DNA of 64,000 bases. Source: WTJH01 sp049889695. Lineage in GTDB: Bacteria; Bacteroidota; Bacteroidia; Flavobacteriales; Flavobacteriaceae. The notes beneath the pieces are model-generated. The model saw only the letters and a program-made list of their open reading frames with translations. It was not told the origin of the DNA and ran no database searches. A program made the position numbers and the translations under genes. The stretch spans positions 226,955 through 290,954 of the forward strand of contig JBMHCX010000009.1 of assembly GCA_049889695.1 (NCBI GenBank). The letters are read 5' to 3'. Shown here in pieces: positions 16,897-25,292 of this stretch (within the stretch, counting starts at the first letter, position 1; every line of letters starts with the position of its first letter).

Positions 16897-17407
16897 AGAA
16901 AAATTAAACCAAGTCACTACCATCGTCCTCGATGTAGACGGAGTTCTAACAGACGGTCGTATACTCATCACTACCGAAGGGGAAATGTACCGACAAATGC
17001 ACACCAAAGACGGCTACGCGCTAAAAGCTGCGTTAGATGCCGGCCTGAAAGTTGCCATTATTTCCGGAGGGACAAACGAAGGCGTTCGAAATCGCCTAAA
17101 AGCACTCGGCGTCTATGACATCTATTTGGGAGCGCATCACAAAATGGAAGCCTATCAGGATTTAATGGATTCCTATGACCTCGACCCGATGAATATTCTC
17201 TACATGGGAGACGATATTCCGGACATTCCAGTTATGGAAAAAGTAGGCGTTGCATGTTGTCCTCAGGATGCCGTATCCGATGTGAAAGCAATTGCTGATT
17301 ACATATCCCATATCGACGGAGGAATGGGTTGTGTCCGAGATATAGTAGAACAAACCCTTCGCGTGCAAGGGAAATGGGGAAACCTCAACAGTGCTAAAAA
17401 TGACTAA
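16880..17407 (+). CDS. KdsC-like HAD phosphatase (KDO-8-phosphate phosphatase)
   Basis: 175 residues, typical of KdsC. It is expected to remove phosphate from 3-deoxy-D-manno-octulosonate 8-phosphate for lipopolysaccharide synthesis. HAD motif I is LDVDGVLTDG (nucleophile Asp near residue 14). Motif II lies at VAIISGGTN, and motif IV is MGDDIPDIPVMEKVG, where KdsC enzymes have GDDxxDxP. It overlaps the DUF2520 gene upstream and Maf downstream, so translation is probably coupled. Start may be at 16880 or 16886. The substrate is inferred from family resemblance. Confidence 0.88.
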   Translation: MLMNYKEKLNQVTTIVLDVDGVLTDGRILITTEGEMYRQMHTKDGYALKAALDAGLKVAIISGGTNEGVRNRLKALGVYDIYLGAHHKMEAYQDLMDSYDLDPMNILYMGDDIPDIPVMEKVGVACCPQDAVSDVKAIADYISHIDGGMGCVRDIVEQTLRVQGKWGNLNSAKND

Positions 17408-18008
17408 TCCCCTCTTCGCTAAATTAGAGGGAATCGAAATCGTATTGGCGTCAGGATCCCCGCGACGAAAAGCTTTTTTAGAAGAACTTCAACTGCCCTT
17501 TCGCGTGCAATCCCATCCGGTTGATGAAAGCTACCCTCCCGAATTAACAGGAGCCGCAATTGCTCGGTACATCGTTGAACAAAAAATAAAACCTTTCCAA
17601 ACAGAAGTAAGTGAGCATAAAATCGTCATTGCTGCAGATACGATTGTTTGGAAATCTCCACACTGCTTGGGGAAACCTAAGGATGAGAAAGAGGCTACAG
17701 CCATGCTCCAACTCCTTTCCGGAGATACGCATGAAGTCATCACTGCCGTTGGCTTTTGGTATAAGGGTGAAATGAGCATGATACACGCCACTTCTAAGGT
17801 CTTTTTTAAAAAACTAACTGACCATGTTATACAGCATTATATCCAATCTTCACAACCGTATGACAAAGCTGGGGCCTATGGTATACAGGAATGGATAGGA
17901 ACCGTTGGGGTCGACCGCATAGAAGGAAGCTACACCAATATTGTTGGACTTCCAACAGCTGCCCTTATAGAGCATTTAACATTGCTTTTAACGCCCAACG
18001 ATGTTTAA
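17400..18008 (+). CDS. maf: Maf-family nucleoside triphosphate pyrophosphatase
   Basis: About 202 residues from the ATG at 17400; a GTG at 17391 is the alternative. Maf proteins hydrolyse dTTP, UTP or modified NTPs to the monophosphate, as house-cleaning or septum-linked enzymes. The signature LASGSPRRKAFLEEL lies near the N-terminus, followed by ADTIVW with the catalytic Asp and LGKPKDEKEA. DKAGAYGIQEWIG is the conserved C-terminal block. It overlaps KdsC by 8 bp and runs directly into a lipoprotein gene. The sequence does not decide substrate preference. Confidence 0.93.
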   Translation: MTNPLFAKLEGIEIVLASGSPRRKAFLEELQLPFRVQSHPVDESYPPELTGAAIARYIVEQKIKPFQTEVSEHKIVIAADTIVWKSPHCLGKPKDEKEATAMLQLLSGDTHEVITAVGFWYKGEMSMIHATSKVFFKKLTDHVIQHYIQSSQPYDKAGAYGIQEWIGTVGVDRIEGSYTNIVGLPTAALIEHLTLLLTPNDV

Positions 18009-18024
18009 TTCAATACCTTTAAGG

Positions 18025-18924
18025 ATGCATTTTCAAAAAGCCCTAGTATTATTCGCTTTCCTCTCAGCACTGGTCATCAGTTGCCAACCGCAAAAGCCCG
18101 AAAAGGGAGCAGAAATGCCTAAAAAACAACTGAAACTATCCAAAGAATGGAAATCTTATTGGTTCGATGGAACAGCAGAAATTACCTCGTATCAGCTTTC
18201 GCAAAGCCGTTACGGCAGTGAACGGACAGGAAAAGCAGTGATGATCTTTGTAACTGAAGATTTACGCAAAGAAGAACAAGTTAAAGCAAATAGTAGGTCT
18301 GAAAAAAGTGCTACTGTGTTAAAGCGCAATACCACCAAAAGATTTCTGACCGGCATCTATCCCTATCAGATCATGAGCAGTACGTTCAACTGGATTCGCA
18401 ACCCAGAATCGTTTGCAAAAACGAGTCTTTCCATGCAAGAATGGTGTGGCCACAGTTATCTACAACTCAACAACAGAGATGAGTATGTGCTGATGCGTCA
18501 TTCCTACTTTGAGGGAGAGGCGGATCAGCAATTACCCTTGGATAAAATTCCGACCGAAGATGGTCTCTATAACGATATTCGGTTACGCCCCGAAACCATT
18601 AAAACAGACACCCTGGTGATGCTTCCGAGTTTAGAATTTTTACAACTCGAACATTTACCAATAAAAGGCTACAGAGCGGAAATTCAAATCAAGGAGATCG
18701 ATAGTATTCGCCAATTTGAAGTGTATTATCCTGAGATCGACAGACACCTCCACATTAGCACGCAAAAAGACTTTCCGCATACCATCCTTGGTTGGACAGA
18801 AGATTATAAAAATCATTTGAGTACTGCCCGTAAACTACAGACCATAAAAGTACCTTATTGGCAATTGAATCGCGTTCAGGATTCACTCGAAAGAAAAAAG
18901 CTACAATTGAATGAAATGGATTAA
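18025..18924 (+). CDS. Lipoprotein downstream of Maf, unknown function
   Basis: About 299 residues. From the ATG at 18025 the signal peptide is short and ends ALVISC (Cys20 lipidated). An ATG at 18001 overlapping the Maf stop is also possible. The mature protein has no motif I can assign: KEWKSYWFDGTAEITSYQLSQ near the start, then a region rich in strands. Homologues next to Maf in Bacteroidota are often mislabelled as Maf because of their position. It overlaps the PIG-L gene by 14 bp. Probably periplasmic or outer-membrane anchored. Confidence 0.8.
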   Translation: MHFQKALVLFAFLSALVISCQPQKPEKGAEMPKKQLKLSKEWKSYWFDGTAEITSYQLSQSRYGSERTGKAVMIFVTEDLRKEEQVKANSRSEKSATVLKRNTTKRFLTGIYPYQIMSSTFNWIRNPESFAKTSLSMQEWCGHSYLQLNNRDEYVLMRHSYFEGEADQQLPLDKIPTEDGLYNDIRLRPETIKTDTLVMLPSLEFLQLEHLPIKGYRAEIQIKEIDSIRQFEVYYPEIDRHLHISTQKDFPHTILGWTEDYKNHLSTARKLQTIKVPYWQLNRVQDSLERKKLQLNEMD

Positions 18925-21346
18925 GCACCTTTGGCTGATCGCAATTGGGTGGAATTTAACCGCTCAAAGTAGTACAGAAATATATCAGCAAATTCAAAGA
19001 CTAAACACCCTAGCGAGTGTTCTCTACATAGCGGCTCATCCGGACGATGAAAATACGCGACTCATCACACACTTTGCACAGGCCGAAAAAGCTCGAACGG
19101 CATATTTATCGCTCACCCGAGGAGATGGCGGTCAAAACCTCATCGGCCCTGAACTTAGAGAAGGGTTAGGCTATATCCGGACACACGAGTTATTAGAGGC
19201 GCGTAAAATCGATGGTGGAGAACAATTTTTTACTGCTGCAAACGATTTCGGCTACTCTAAAACCCCTGCAGAAACTTTGCGCATATGGGATAAGGATAAG
19301 GTTTTAGATGAGATGGTACACCTAATTCAAACATTTCGCCCGGACATTATCATCAATCGGTTTGATCATCGTACCCCTGGAAGAACCCATGGGCACCATA
19401 CGGCATCCGCCCAACTGAGTATAGAGGCCTTTGAAAAAGCGGCAGCTGAAAGTGGAGTCAACGGTACCCGCCCGTGGCAAGTGACTCGGCTTTATTTTAA
19501 CACCTCCTGGTGGTTCTATGGCAGCCGAGAAAAGTTTGCGGCTGCTCCCAAAGATCGATTGGTCCCTATAACAGTCGGACAATATGATAGTATTACCGGT
19601 AATTTCCACGGACAATTGGCCGCCGCAAGTCGCAGCCAACACAAATCACAAGGTTTTGGAAGTACCCCTCAATACTCGCCTCAAACGGAGTACCTCGAAA
19701 TCATTAATGGAGAGAAGACTTCGCATCCCTTCGATGGGATAGATACCAGTTGGAACAGAATTGAAGGTGGATCAAAAATTGGAGATCAAATCCAACGACT
19801 CTTGGAAGATTTCAATTTTAAATCCCCTGAAAAAAACATCCCTGCCTTGTTGAATATCCGTCAAAACATTCTAACGATCTCCGATAGTCATTGGCGAAAT
19901 ATTAAGCTAACGGAAGTCAATTCCATTATTCAAAAGTGTTTAGGGCTTCAACTGTTGTTCTACAGTAGTGAAGCTACTGCCGTAAGCAATGCTGAGATAA
20001 ACGTCAACTTTGAAGCCTATACTCCATCATCGGTCGCTGTTCAATTAGCGTCTGTTGAAATCGGCGAGCAACTATTTAAAATAGACCAATCCATTCCTTT
20101 GAAAGGCATTCGCCAAAATTTTGACATAAAAGTACCTGCTGAAGTTAATACCCCCTACTGGCTATTACAGAAAGGAAGCTTGGGCATGTATCGACCTGCA
20201 CCAATAGAACAAATCGGTTCTCCGGATAGTCCTGCAGCAGTGATGGCCAAAGTGCATTTAAACATAAAAGAAGATAAAATCACACTTGAACTACCGCTCA
20301 CCCATCAATATACCGATCCGGTCAAAGGGCGTGTCACCAATATTTTCCATGTTTTACCTGCAGTAACTGCATCCTGTGAACAGGATGTTTACTTATTCAA
20401 AGATACTCGTCCACAAGTGGTGAATGTTAATGTTCAGGTACACACAGATAATTTTCAAGGTGTCTTGGAGCTCTGCTATCCGAATGACTGGGAGGTAGAA
20501 CCTGCCAATTACAAGCTTTCAGGGTTCCGCAAAGGGGAGGAAAGAAGTTTTCAATTCAAAGTAAAAGCACCAGATAAGCGATCTGTGAGTTTTGTCAGTC
20601 CTCTGATTCGCGCTCAGGAGCAGGTTTTCGATAAAAGCTTGCAGATCATCGATTATGATCATATCCCTAAAAGATACCTTTTGCAGCCAAGCGAGGCCAA
20701 AGTCGTTCGACTCGATGCCGTAAGTCCTGTAAAAAAGGTAGGCTATATCGCAGGCGCTGGCGATCGAGTAGCAGAACATCTCCGTGCAGTGGGGATTGAC
20801 GTGATTTCATTGGATCCCGAAAACTTTACCAAAGAAGACCTTCAACAATTTAAAACTGTGGTCTTGGGCATCCGTGCTTTCAATGTCAATGCTTCCCTTA
20901 GTTACAAAAATAAATGGCTATGGGAATGGGTTGCAAACGGAGGCACCTTAGTCATTCAGTACAATACCACTAGAGGTTTAAAAACTAAAGAGCTGACACC
21001 AATCGACTTGCAACTTTCCCGTAAACGCATCACAGATGAAACCGCTACTGTTCGCCTTTTAGACCCGAAAGCTTCCATTTTGCAGTATCCAAACCCCATT
21101 ACTGAGGCTGATTTTGAAGGCTGGGTTCAGGAAAGAGGGCTGTACTTCCCCGATCGATGGGATCCCCAATGGAAACCCCTCTTGGAGTTTGCAGACCCGG
21201 ACGAAGCCCCACTGACCGGAAGCCTTTTGGAAACCACTCATGGGAAAGGAAAAATAATTTATACGGGCTTAAGCTTTTTCCGACAACTACCCGCTGGAGT
21301 CCCCGGTGCATATCGTCTTTTCTTAAACCTTTTGGCACATGAATAA
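18911..21346 (+). CDS. Secreted PIG-L (LmbE-like) deacetylase with long C-terminal region
   Basis: 811 residues with a signal peptide ending near NLTAQ. PIG-L enzymes are zinc-dependent N-acetylglucosamine deacetylases. The N-terminal domain has AAHPDDENTR (the zinc-binding AHPDD motif, about residues 41-50), RGDGGQN, and THGHHTASAQL with the third metal ligand. The rest (about 300-811) contains beta-rich segments and a C-terminal region with VGYIAGAGDRVAEHL and WVANGGTLVIQYN. That part resembles a glutamine-amidotransferase-like or ThuA-like fold. The substrate is probably an extracellular or periplasmic glycan. It overlaps a 31-codon gene that leads into a transporter. Confidence 0.85.
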   Translation: MKWIKHLWLIAIGWNLTAQSSTEIYQQIQRLNTLASVLYIAAHPDDENTRLITHFAQAEKARTAYLSLTRGDGGQNLIGPELREGLGYIRTHELLEARKIDGGEQFFTAANDFGYSKTPAETLRIWDKDKVLDEMVHLIQTFRPDIIINRFDHRTPGRTHGHHTASAQLSIEAFEKAAAESGVNGTRPWQVTRLYFNTSWWFYGSREKFAAAPKDRLVPITVGQYDSITGNFHGQLAAASRSQHKSQGFGSTPQYSPQTEYLEIINGEKTSHPFDGIDTSWNRIEGGSKIGDQIQRLLEDFNFKSPEKNIPALLNIRQNILTISDSHWRNIKLTEVNSIIQKCLGLQLLFYSSEATAVSNAEINVNFEAYTPSSVAVQLASVEIGEQLFKIDQSIPLKGIRQNFDIKVPAEVNTPYWLLQKGSLGMYRPAPIEQIGSPDSPAAVMAKVHLNIKEDKITLELPLTHQYTDPVKGRVTNIFHVLPAVTASCEQDVYLFKDTRPQVVNVNVQVHTDNFQGVLELCYPNDWEVEPANYKLSGFRKGEERSFQFKVKAPDKRSVSFVSPLIRAQEQVFDKSLQIIDYDHIPKRYLLQPSEAKVVRLDAVSPVKKVGYIAGAGDRVAEHLRAVGIDVISLDPENFTKEDLQQFKTVVLGIRAFNVNASLSYKNKWLWEWVANGGTLVIQYNTTRGLKTKELTPIDLQLSRKRITDETATVRLLDPKASILQYPNPITEADFEGWVQERGLYFPDRWDPQWKPLLEFADPDEAPLTGSLLETTHGKGKIIYTGLSFFRQLPAGVPGAYRLFLNLLAHE

Positions 21347-21434
21347 GCTCCCACCGAACGTTTATTACGCATTAATCGGAGTAAACATTTTTTACTGGGG
21401 GATTTTTTATCTGTTGATGAAACTCTGGTCATAA
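21339..21434 (+). CDS. 31-residue single-helix membrane peptide
   Basis: The ATG at 21339 lies inside the PIG-L stop region (ATGAATAA), and the TAA at 21432-21434 shares its last A with the ATG of the transporter (TAATG). The peptide begins MNKLPPNVYYAL and continues with one hydrophobic helix rich in Tyr, Phe and Trp (IFYWGIFYLLM), ending KLWS. The exact nesting between two genes on the same strand argues for real, coupled translation. It could be a small subunit or stabiliser of the sodium:solute symporter. No family recognised. Confidence 0.7.
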   Translation: MNKLPPNVYYALIGVNIFYWGIFYLLMKLWS

Positions 21435-23074
21435 TGGATAGAATCGACTGGCAAATACTTGCTTTTACCCTTGGATTTATTGTGATATACGGGGTATGGA
21501 AAAATCGAAAACAACAATCGATACAAGATTACATTCAGGGAGGGAAAGAAGCTCGTTGGTGGACAGTTGGGCTTTCAGTCATGGCTACCCAAGCGAGTGC
21601 TATTACATTTTTATCGACCCCCGGACAAGCTTTTCAGGACGGGATGGGCTTTGTACAGTTTTATTTTGGCCTTCCTTTTGCCATGGTACTGATCTGTATT
21701 TTCTTCTTGCCCATCTACCATAAACTGAAAGTTTACACAGCTTATGAATTTTTAGAACAGCGCTTCGATCTCAATACGCGAACCCTTGCCGCTGTGTTAT
21801 TTTTAATTCAACGCGGATTGGCGGCAGGAATTACCATATATGCCCCAGCCATCATTCTGAATGTTATTTTAGGGTGGCCTTTAAACGAGTTGATTTTAAG
21901 TATAGGTCTTTTAGTGATCGTCTACACACTTATTGGCGGAACACAGGCGGTTAATGTGACGCAAAAACAACAAATGGCTGTCATTTTTTTAGGCCTATTT
22001 GTGGCTTTTTGGGCCATCTTAGAACAACTTCCCCAAGGATTTGCTTTTTCTGACGCCCTACAATTGGCCAGCAGTGCTGGAAAAACCGAAATTCTGGATT
22101 TTTCTTTGGATCCAAAAAACAGATATACCTTCTGGTCAGGAATTACAGGAGGGATGTTTTTAGCCCTTTCGTACTTCGGCACAGATCAGAGTCAAGTACA
22201 ACGCTATCTTTCCGGGAAGTCCCTTCGCCAAAGCCAATTAGGCTTAATCATGAATGGATTTTTAAAAGTCCCCATGCAGTTTTTTATCCTGCTAATTGGG
22301 GTGATGGTGTTTGTCAGCTATCAGTTCGAAGGCACTCCGATACACTTTCATCCGAAAGCTCAGACGCAACTGTTGGAAAGTCCAGCAGCAACCGACTATT
22401 TAGAATTGGAAAAAACCTATTTGCAGTTGCAACAACAAAAGAAAAAGGCAGCCCTAGAGCTAAGACATCAAGGAGAGGCCTCCTATCAAAAATTACTGCA
22501 ACAAGAAACGGACATTCGCCAACAAGTACGTTTGCTTATCCGTGAAAACACAAGCTTGGAAGCAAATGATGCCGATTATGTGTTTATCAGCTATATCTTG
22601 AGCCACCTCCCTACAGGGATCATTGGACTTTTGCTGGCCATGATTTTCTCTGCCGCTATGAGTTCAACAGCCTCCGAACTAAATGCTCTTTCGGCCACTA
22701 CAGTCGTCGATCTATACAAAAGACATAGAGGAGGTCAAAGCGCTAAACACTATGTAAATGCAGCTAAATTTTTCACCTTCCTCTGGGGTGGTTTAGCTGT
22801 GCTTTTTGCCCTCTACGGAACGCTGTTTGAAAATCTTATTCAATTGGTAAACATCATTGGCTCCCTATTCTACGGCACCCTTTTGGGGATTTTTCTAATT
22901 GCCTTCTTTTTTAAATCCGTTCAAGGAAAAGCAGTTTTTATAGCAGCGATACTTTCAGAGCTGCTTATAATCGGCATCTACCTGCAGGACTGGTTGAGCT
23001 TTTTATGGTTGAATGTTGTTGGTGCAGTTTTAACAATTGTAGCGGCACTTGTATTCCAGAGGTTTCAGAAATAA
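21434..23074 (+). CDS. Sodium:solute symporter (SSS family)
   Basis: 546 residues with about 13 hydrophobic segments. SSS transporters use the sodium gradient to import sugars, amino acids or other organic solutes. Family features are WWTVGLSVMATQASAITFLSTPG (helices 1-2), an ALSYFGTDQSQVQRYL segment and SAAMSSTASELNALSATTVVDLYKR in the later sodium-site helix. An unusual charged, Gln/Lys-rich cytoplasmic insertion (about residues 325-372, YLQLQQQKKKAALELR) lies between helices. It follows the PIG-L deacetylase and the 31-residue peptide, so it may import the product of glycan deacetylation. Substrate not determined. Confidence 0.92.
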   Translation: MDRIDWQILAFTLGFIVIYGVWKNRKQQSIQDYIQGGKEARWWTVGLSVMATQASAITFLSTPGQAFQDGMGFVQFYFGLPFAMVLICIFFLPIYHKLKVYTAYEFLEQRFDLNTRTLAAVLFLIQRGLAAGITIYAPAIILNVILGWPLNELILSIGLLVIVYTLIGGTQAVNVTQKQQMAVIFLGLFVAFWAILEQLPQGFAFSDALQLASSAGKTEILDFSLDPKNRYTFWSGITGGMFLALSYFGTDQSQVQRYLSGKSLRQSQLGLIMNGFLKVPMQFFILLIGVMVFVSYQFEGTPIHFHPKAQTQLLESPAATDYLELEKTYLQLQQQKKKAALELRHQGEASYQKLLQQETDIRQQVRLLIRENTSLEANDADYVFISYILSHLPTGIIGLLLAMIFSAAMSSTASELNALSATTVVDLYKRHRGGQSAKHYVNAAKFFTFLWGGLAVLFALYGTLFENLIQLVNIIGSLFYGTLLGIFLIAFFFKSVQGKAVFIAAILSELLIIGIYLQDWLSFLWLNVVGAVLTIVAALVFQRFQK

Positions 23075-23101
23075 AAAAAGCCCGCAAAAGCGAGCTTTTA
23101 A
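23075..23101 (-). terminator. Intrinsic terminator of the DUF2911 gene
   Basis: Stem AAAGC-C-CGC / GCG-A-GCTTT around an AAAA loop. On the plus strand it contains a C-A mismatch; on the minus strand the same position is a U-G pair and the A-run becomes a U-tract. The hairpin is therefore better formed for minus-strand transcription, although it may also act on the convergent symporter transcript. Confidence 0.65.
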
Positions 23102-23118
23102 TTGGTAGTAGAAATTTA

Positions 23119-23961
23119 TTATTTACTCCATTCTGCGATAGAAGCCTTATTCATTTTTACATAAGAGCTATTTCCCGCCTTTTCGGCTAATTCCATGGAT
23201 GTTTTTGCCGCAGCAATGGCTGCGCTATTTTTGCCTAAAGCATTCAAGATAAGAGAGTGTTGGCGATGATACCAGTAAGCGTCATTGCGCATTTCAACGG
23301 CTTTAGATATCCATGCTTCAGCTTGGTCCAATTCAATGTTCTCCTGGAAATAGTAGGAAGCAGCACTGTAGTAGTCATTTGCTTTTGGCTCGCCACTGAG
23401 TGTTTTTTCAATACTTGCCATGGCTTTTTTCTGGGTAGGCACTTGCAAATCTACACTGACCCACTGATCCTCCCAGCCGATGTTAATATGAGCTCCATTA
23501 TTGGTTAAATTGGAAATCCAAATCTCAAAAGACTCCATGGTTTCAGTGTGCTTTTTGACTTTGGCTTCCACCGTAGCGGCTACCTTGCTAGCATCCCATT
23601 TTTGGGGAGTCCCCCAGTTTTCAGCATCCGTGTAGAAGAATATTTCCCACATGGAAGCGCCTGGACGTGTAAAGATGGCATAGGTCCCTGCCGCAAGCGA
23701 CTGCCCTCCAACTTCTACTTCATCTGAAAAACTGATTACGGTATTTTTATTCGCTCCTGTTCTCCACATTTCACCAAAGGGTACTAATCCCCCCATGATA
23801 TCACGACCACGCTTCCCAGGACGAGAATATTCTACCGTCACCTCAGTTAAGCCTACTGTCTGTTTTAACATTGCAGCAGGACTGGGCTGAGGTGTTTGTA
23901 CCTGAGCAATTGCCAATGGACTTAACATCAATCCAAAGGTGAGTAAAAGAATTTTTTTCAT
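23119..23961 (-). CDS. DUF2911 periplasmic protein
   Basis: 280 residues with a cleavable signal peptide ending at AIAQ. The N-terminal part has the DUF2911 core: VTVEYSRPGKRGRDIMGGLVPFGEMWRTGAN (not one unbroken motif but adjacent blocks), SFSDEVEVGGQSLAAGTYAIF and W.IFFY.D. The C-terminal part from about residue 185 is helical with TPR-like spacing (ANDYYSAASYYFQEN, AEAWISKAVEMRND, AAIAAAKTSMELAE). The function of the family is unknown. Single gene on the minus strand, ending in its own terminator. Confidence 0.9.
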   Translation of the reverse strand: MKKILLLTFGLMLSPLAIAQVQTPQPSPAAMLKQTVGLTEVTVEYSRPGKRGRDIMGGLVPFGEMWRTGANKNTVISFSDEVEVGGQSLAAGTYAIFTRPGASMWEIFFYTDAENWGTPQKWDASKVAATVEAKVKKHTETMESFEIWISNLTNNGAHINIGWEDQWVSVDLQVPTQKKAMASIEKTLSGEPKANDYYSAASYYFQENIELDQAEAWISKAVEMRNDAYWYHRQHSLILNALGKNSAAIAAAKTSMELAEKAGNSSYVKMNKASIAEWSK

Positions 23962-24124
23962 TGCAGTATCTATTTAAGAATAATAGCAACCAAAGTAAAA
24001 AAATATACACACATACCCCATAGTGAATCCCTATTCCCTCAAATTTTAACATCCCTTTTGATAAATAATTGTTTAACAATTAATAAAAATGATTAAACAT
24101 GCCTATCTTTACAAAAAATTGAAC

Positions 24125-24595
24125 ATGAAAATTTATAGGCTTCATACGATCCAAAATTTACCCATTGGAATGGACGAGGCTTGGGCTTTTTTGTCAGACC
24201 CCAAAAATCTTAAAACCATTACCCCTGATTATATGGGATTTAATATCCTCAGCGGGGCAGATCGGACCATGTATCCTGGGCAGATCATACAATATATTGT
24301 TACGCCAGTCGCTGGCATCCCGACGAAGTGGGTAACAGAAATCACGCATGTCAAAGACAAAGAATATTTTGTGGACGAACAACGTTTTGGCCCCTATGCG
24401 CTATGGCATCACAAACATTTTATTCGACCCATCGAAAACGGTGTTGAAATGGAAGACATTGTCGACTATAAACTCCCCATGGGAGCTTTAGGACGATTGG
24501 CTCACCCCATCTTAGTTAAACCTAAACTCAAAGAGATCTTTGATTATCGCTACAACAAACTCATCGAGCTCTTTGGCAACTATCCCGAAAAATAA
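24125..24595 (+). CDS. SRPBCC-fold protein heading the photolyase operon
   Basis: 156 residues from the ATG at 24125. I prefer this start because the upstream alternative at 24089 would run through a TATCTTTA -7-like box at 24103. The fold is START/Bet v1-like: an N-terminal strand with LPIGMDEAWAFLSDPKNL, then ITPDYMGF, W.TEITHVKDKEYFVDEQRFGPYALWHH and a C-terminal helix. Such proteins bind hydrophobic ligands; close relatives are often called cell division inhibitors without firm evidence. It is 3 bp upstream of the SDR gene, and this pair recurs next to phr genes in my knowledge of marine bacteria. Confidence 0.83.
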   Translation: MKIYRLHTIQNLPIGMDEAWAFLSDPKNLKTITPDYMGFNILSGADRTMYPGQIIQYIVTPVAGIPTKWVTEITHVKDKEYFVDEQRFGPYALWHHKHFIRPIENGVEMEDIVDYKLPMGALGRLAHPILVKPKLKEIFDYRYNKLIELFGNYPEK

Positions 24596-24598
24596 GAT

Positions 24599-25288
24599 AT
24601 GAAAAAGAACATTGTAATTATTGGAGGGAATTCAGGTATCGGGGGTGCTTTAGCCCAGCTGTTAGCACCTACCGTTAACCTATTTCTATTATCGAGAAAT
24701 CCTGTACCTACCGAAGGTGTCGTTACAATAGCTTCGGATGTTGTGAACGGAGATCTACCAACCGATGAACTTCCCGACGAAATCCACGGACTTGTATACT
24801 GTCCGGGAAGTATCAATCTACGGCCATTCAAGGGCTTAAAAAGGGAATCCTTCGTCAGCGACTTCGAAATCAATGTATTGGGCGCTGTAAAAACGCTCCA
24901 AGCACTTGAAAAAAGAATGATGGCTGCCGGTCACGCAGCAGTGGTTTTATTCAGTACGGTTGCCGTCCAGACGGGTATGCCTTTCCATGCCTCTGTAGCT
25001 GCTGCAAAAGGAGCCGTAGAAGGTCTCACACGATCGCTTGCTGCAGAGTGGGCTCCGAAGATTCGTGTGAATGCCATTGCTCCCTCCTTGGTCGATACGC
25101 CACTAGCAGAAAAATTCCTCAACAATGAGGCAAAAGTCGAAAAAGCATCGGAGCGTCATCCCCTCAAACGGGTAGGAACGTCAGAGGAAATTGCTGCCTT
25201 AGCCTCTTTTCTCCTATCGGAGAACAGTAGTTGGGTGAGCGGACAAGTGTGGACAGTTGACGGTGGTATGGGAAGCCTTAAAACATAA
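24599..25288 (+). CDS. SDR-like protein lacking the catalytic tyrosine
   Basis: 229 residues. Rossmann fold with IIGGNSGIGGALAQ (nucleotide-binding TGxxxGIG variant, residues 7-20) and INVLGAVKTL. The active-site segment reads VLFSTVAVQTGMPFHASVAA then AKGAVEGLTRSLAAEWAP. Aligned on Lys137 of YxxxK, the catalytic Tyr position is Val133; Ser119 or Thr120 is near the usual Ser. The C-terminus GQVWTVDGGMGSL is typical SDR. It may therefore bind NAD(P) without ordinary dehydrogenase chemistry. It sits between the SRPBCC gene and the class I photolyase, 4 bp before the latter. Confidence 0.87.
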   Translation: MKKNIVIIGGNSGIGGALAQLLAPTVNLFLLSRNPVPTEGVVTIASDVVNGDLPTDELPDEIHGLVYCPGSINLRPFKGLKRESFVSDFEINVLGAVKTLQALEKRMMAAGHAAVVLFSTVAVQTGMPFHASVAAAKGAVEGLTRSLAAEWAPKIRVNAIAPSLVDTPLAEKFLNNEAKVEKASERHPLKRVGTSEEIAALASFLLSENSSWVSGQVWTVDGGMGSLKT

Positions 25289-25292
25289 ATCT

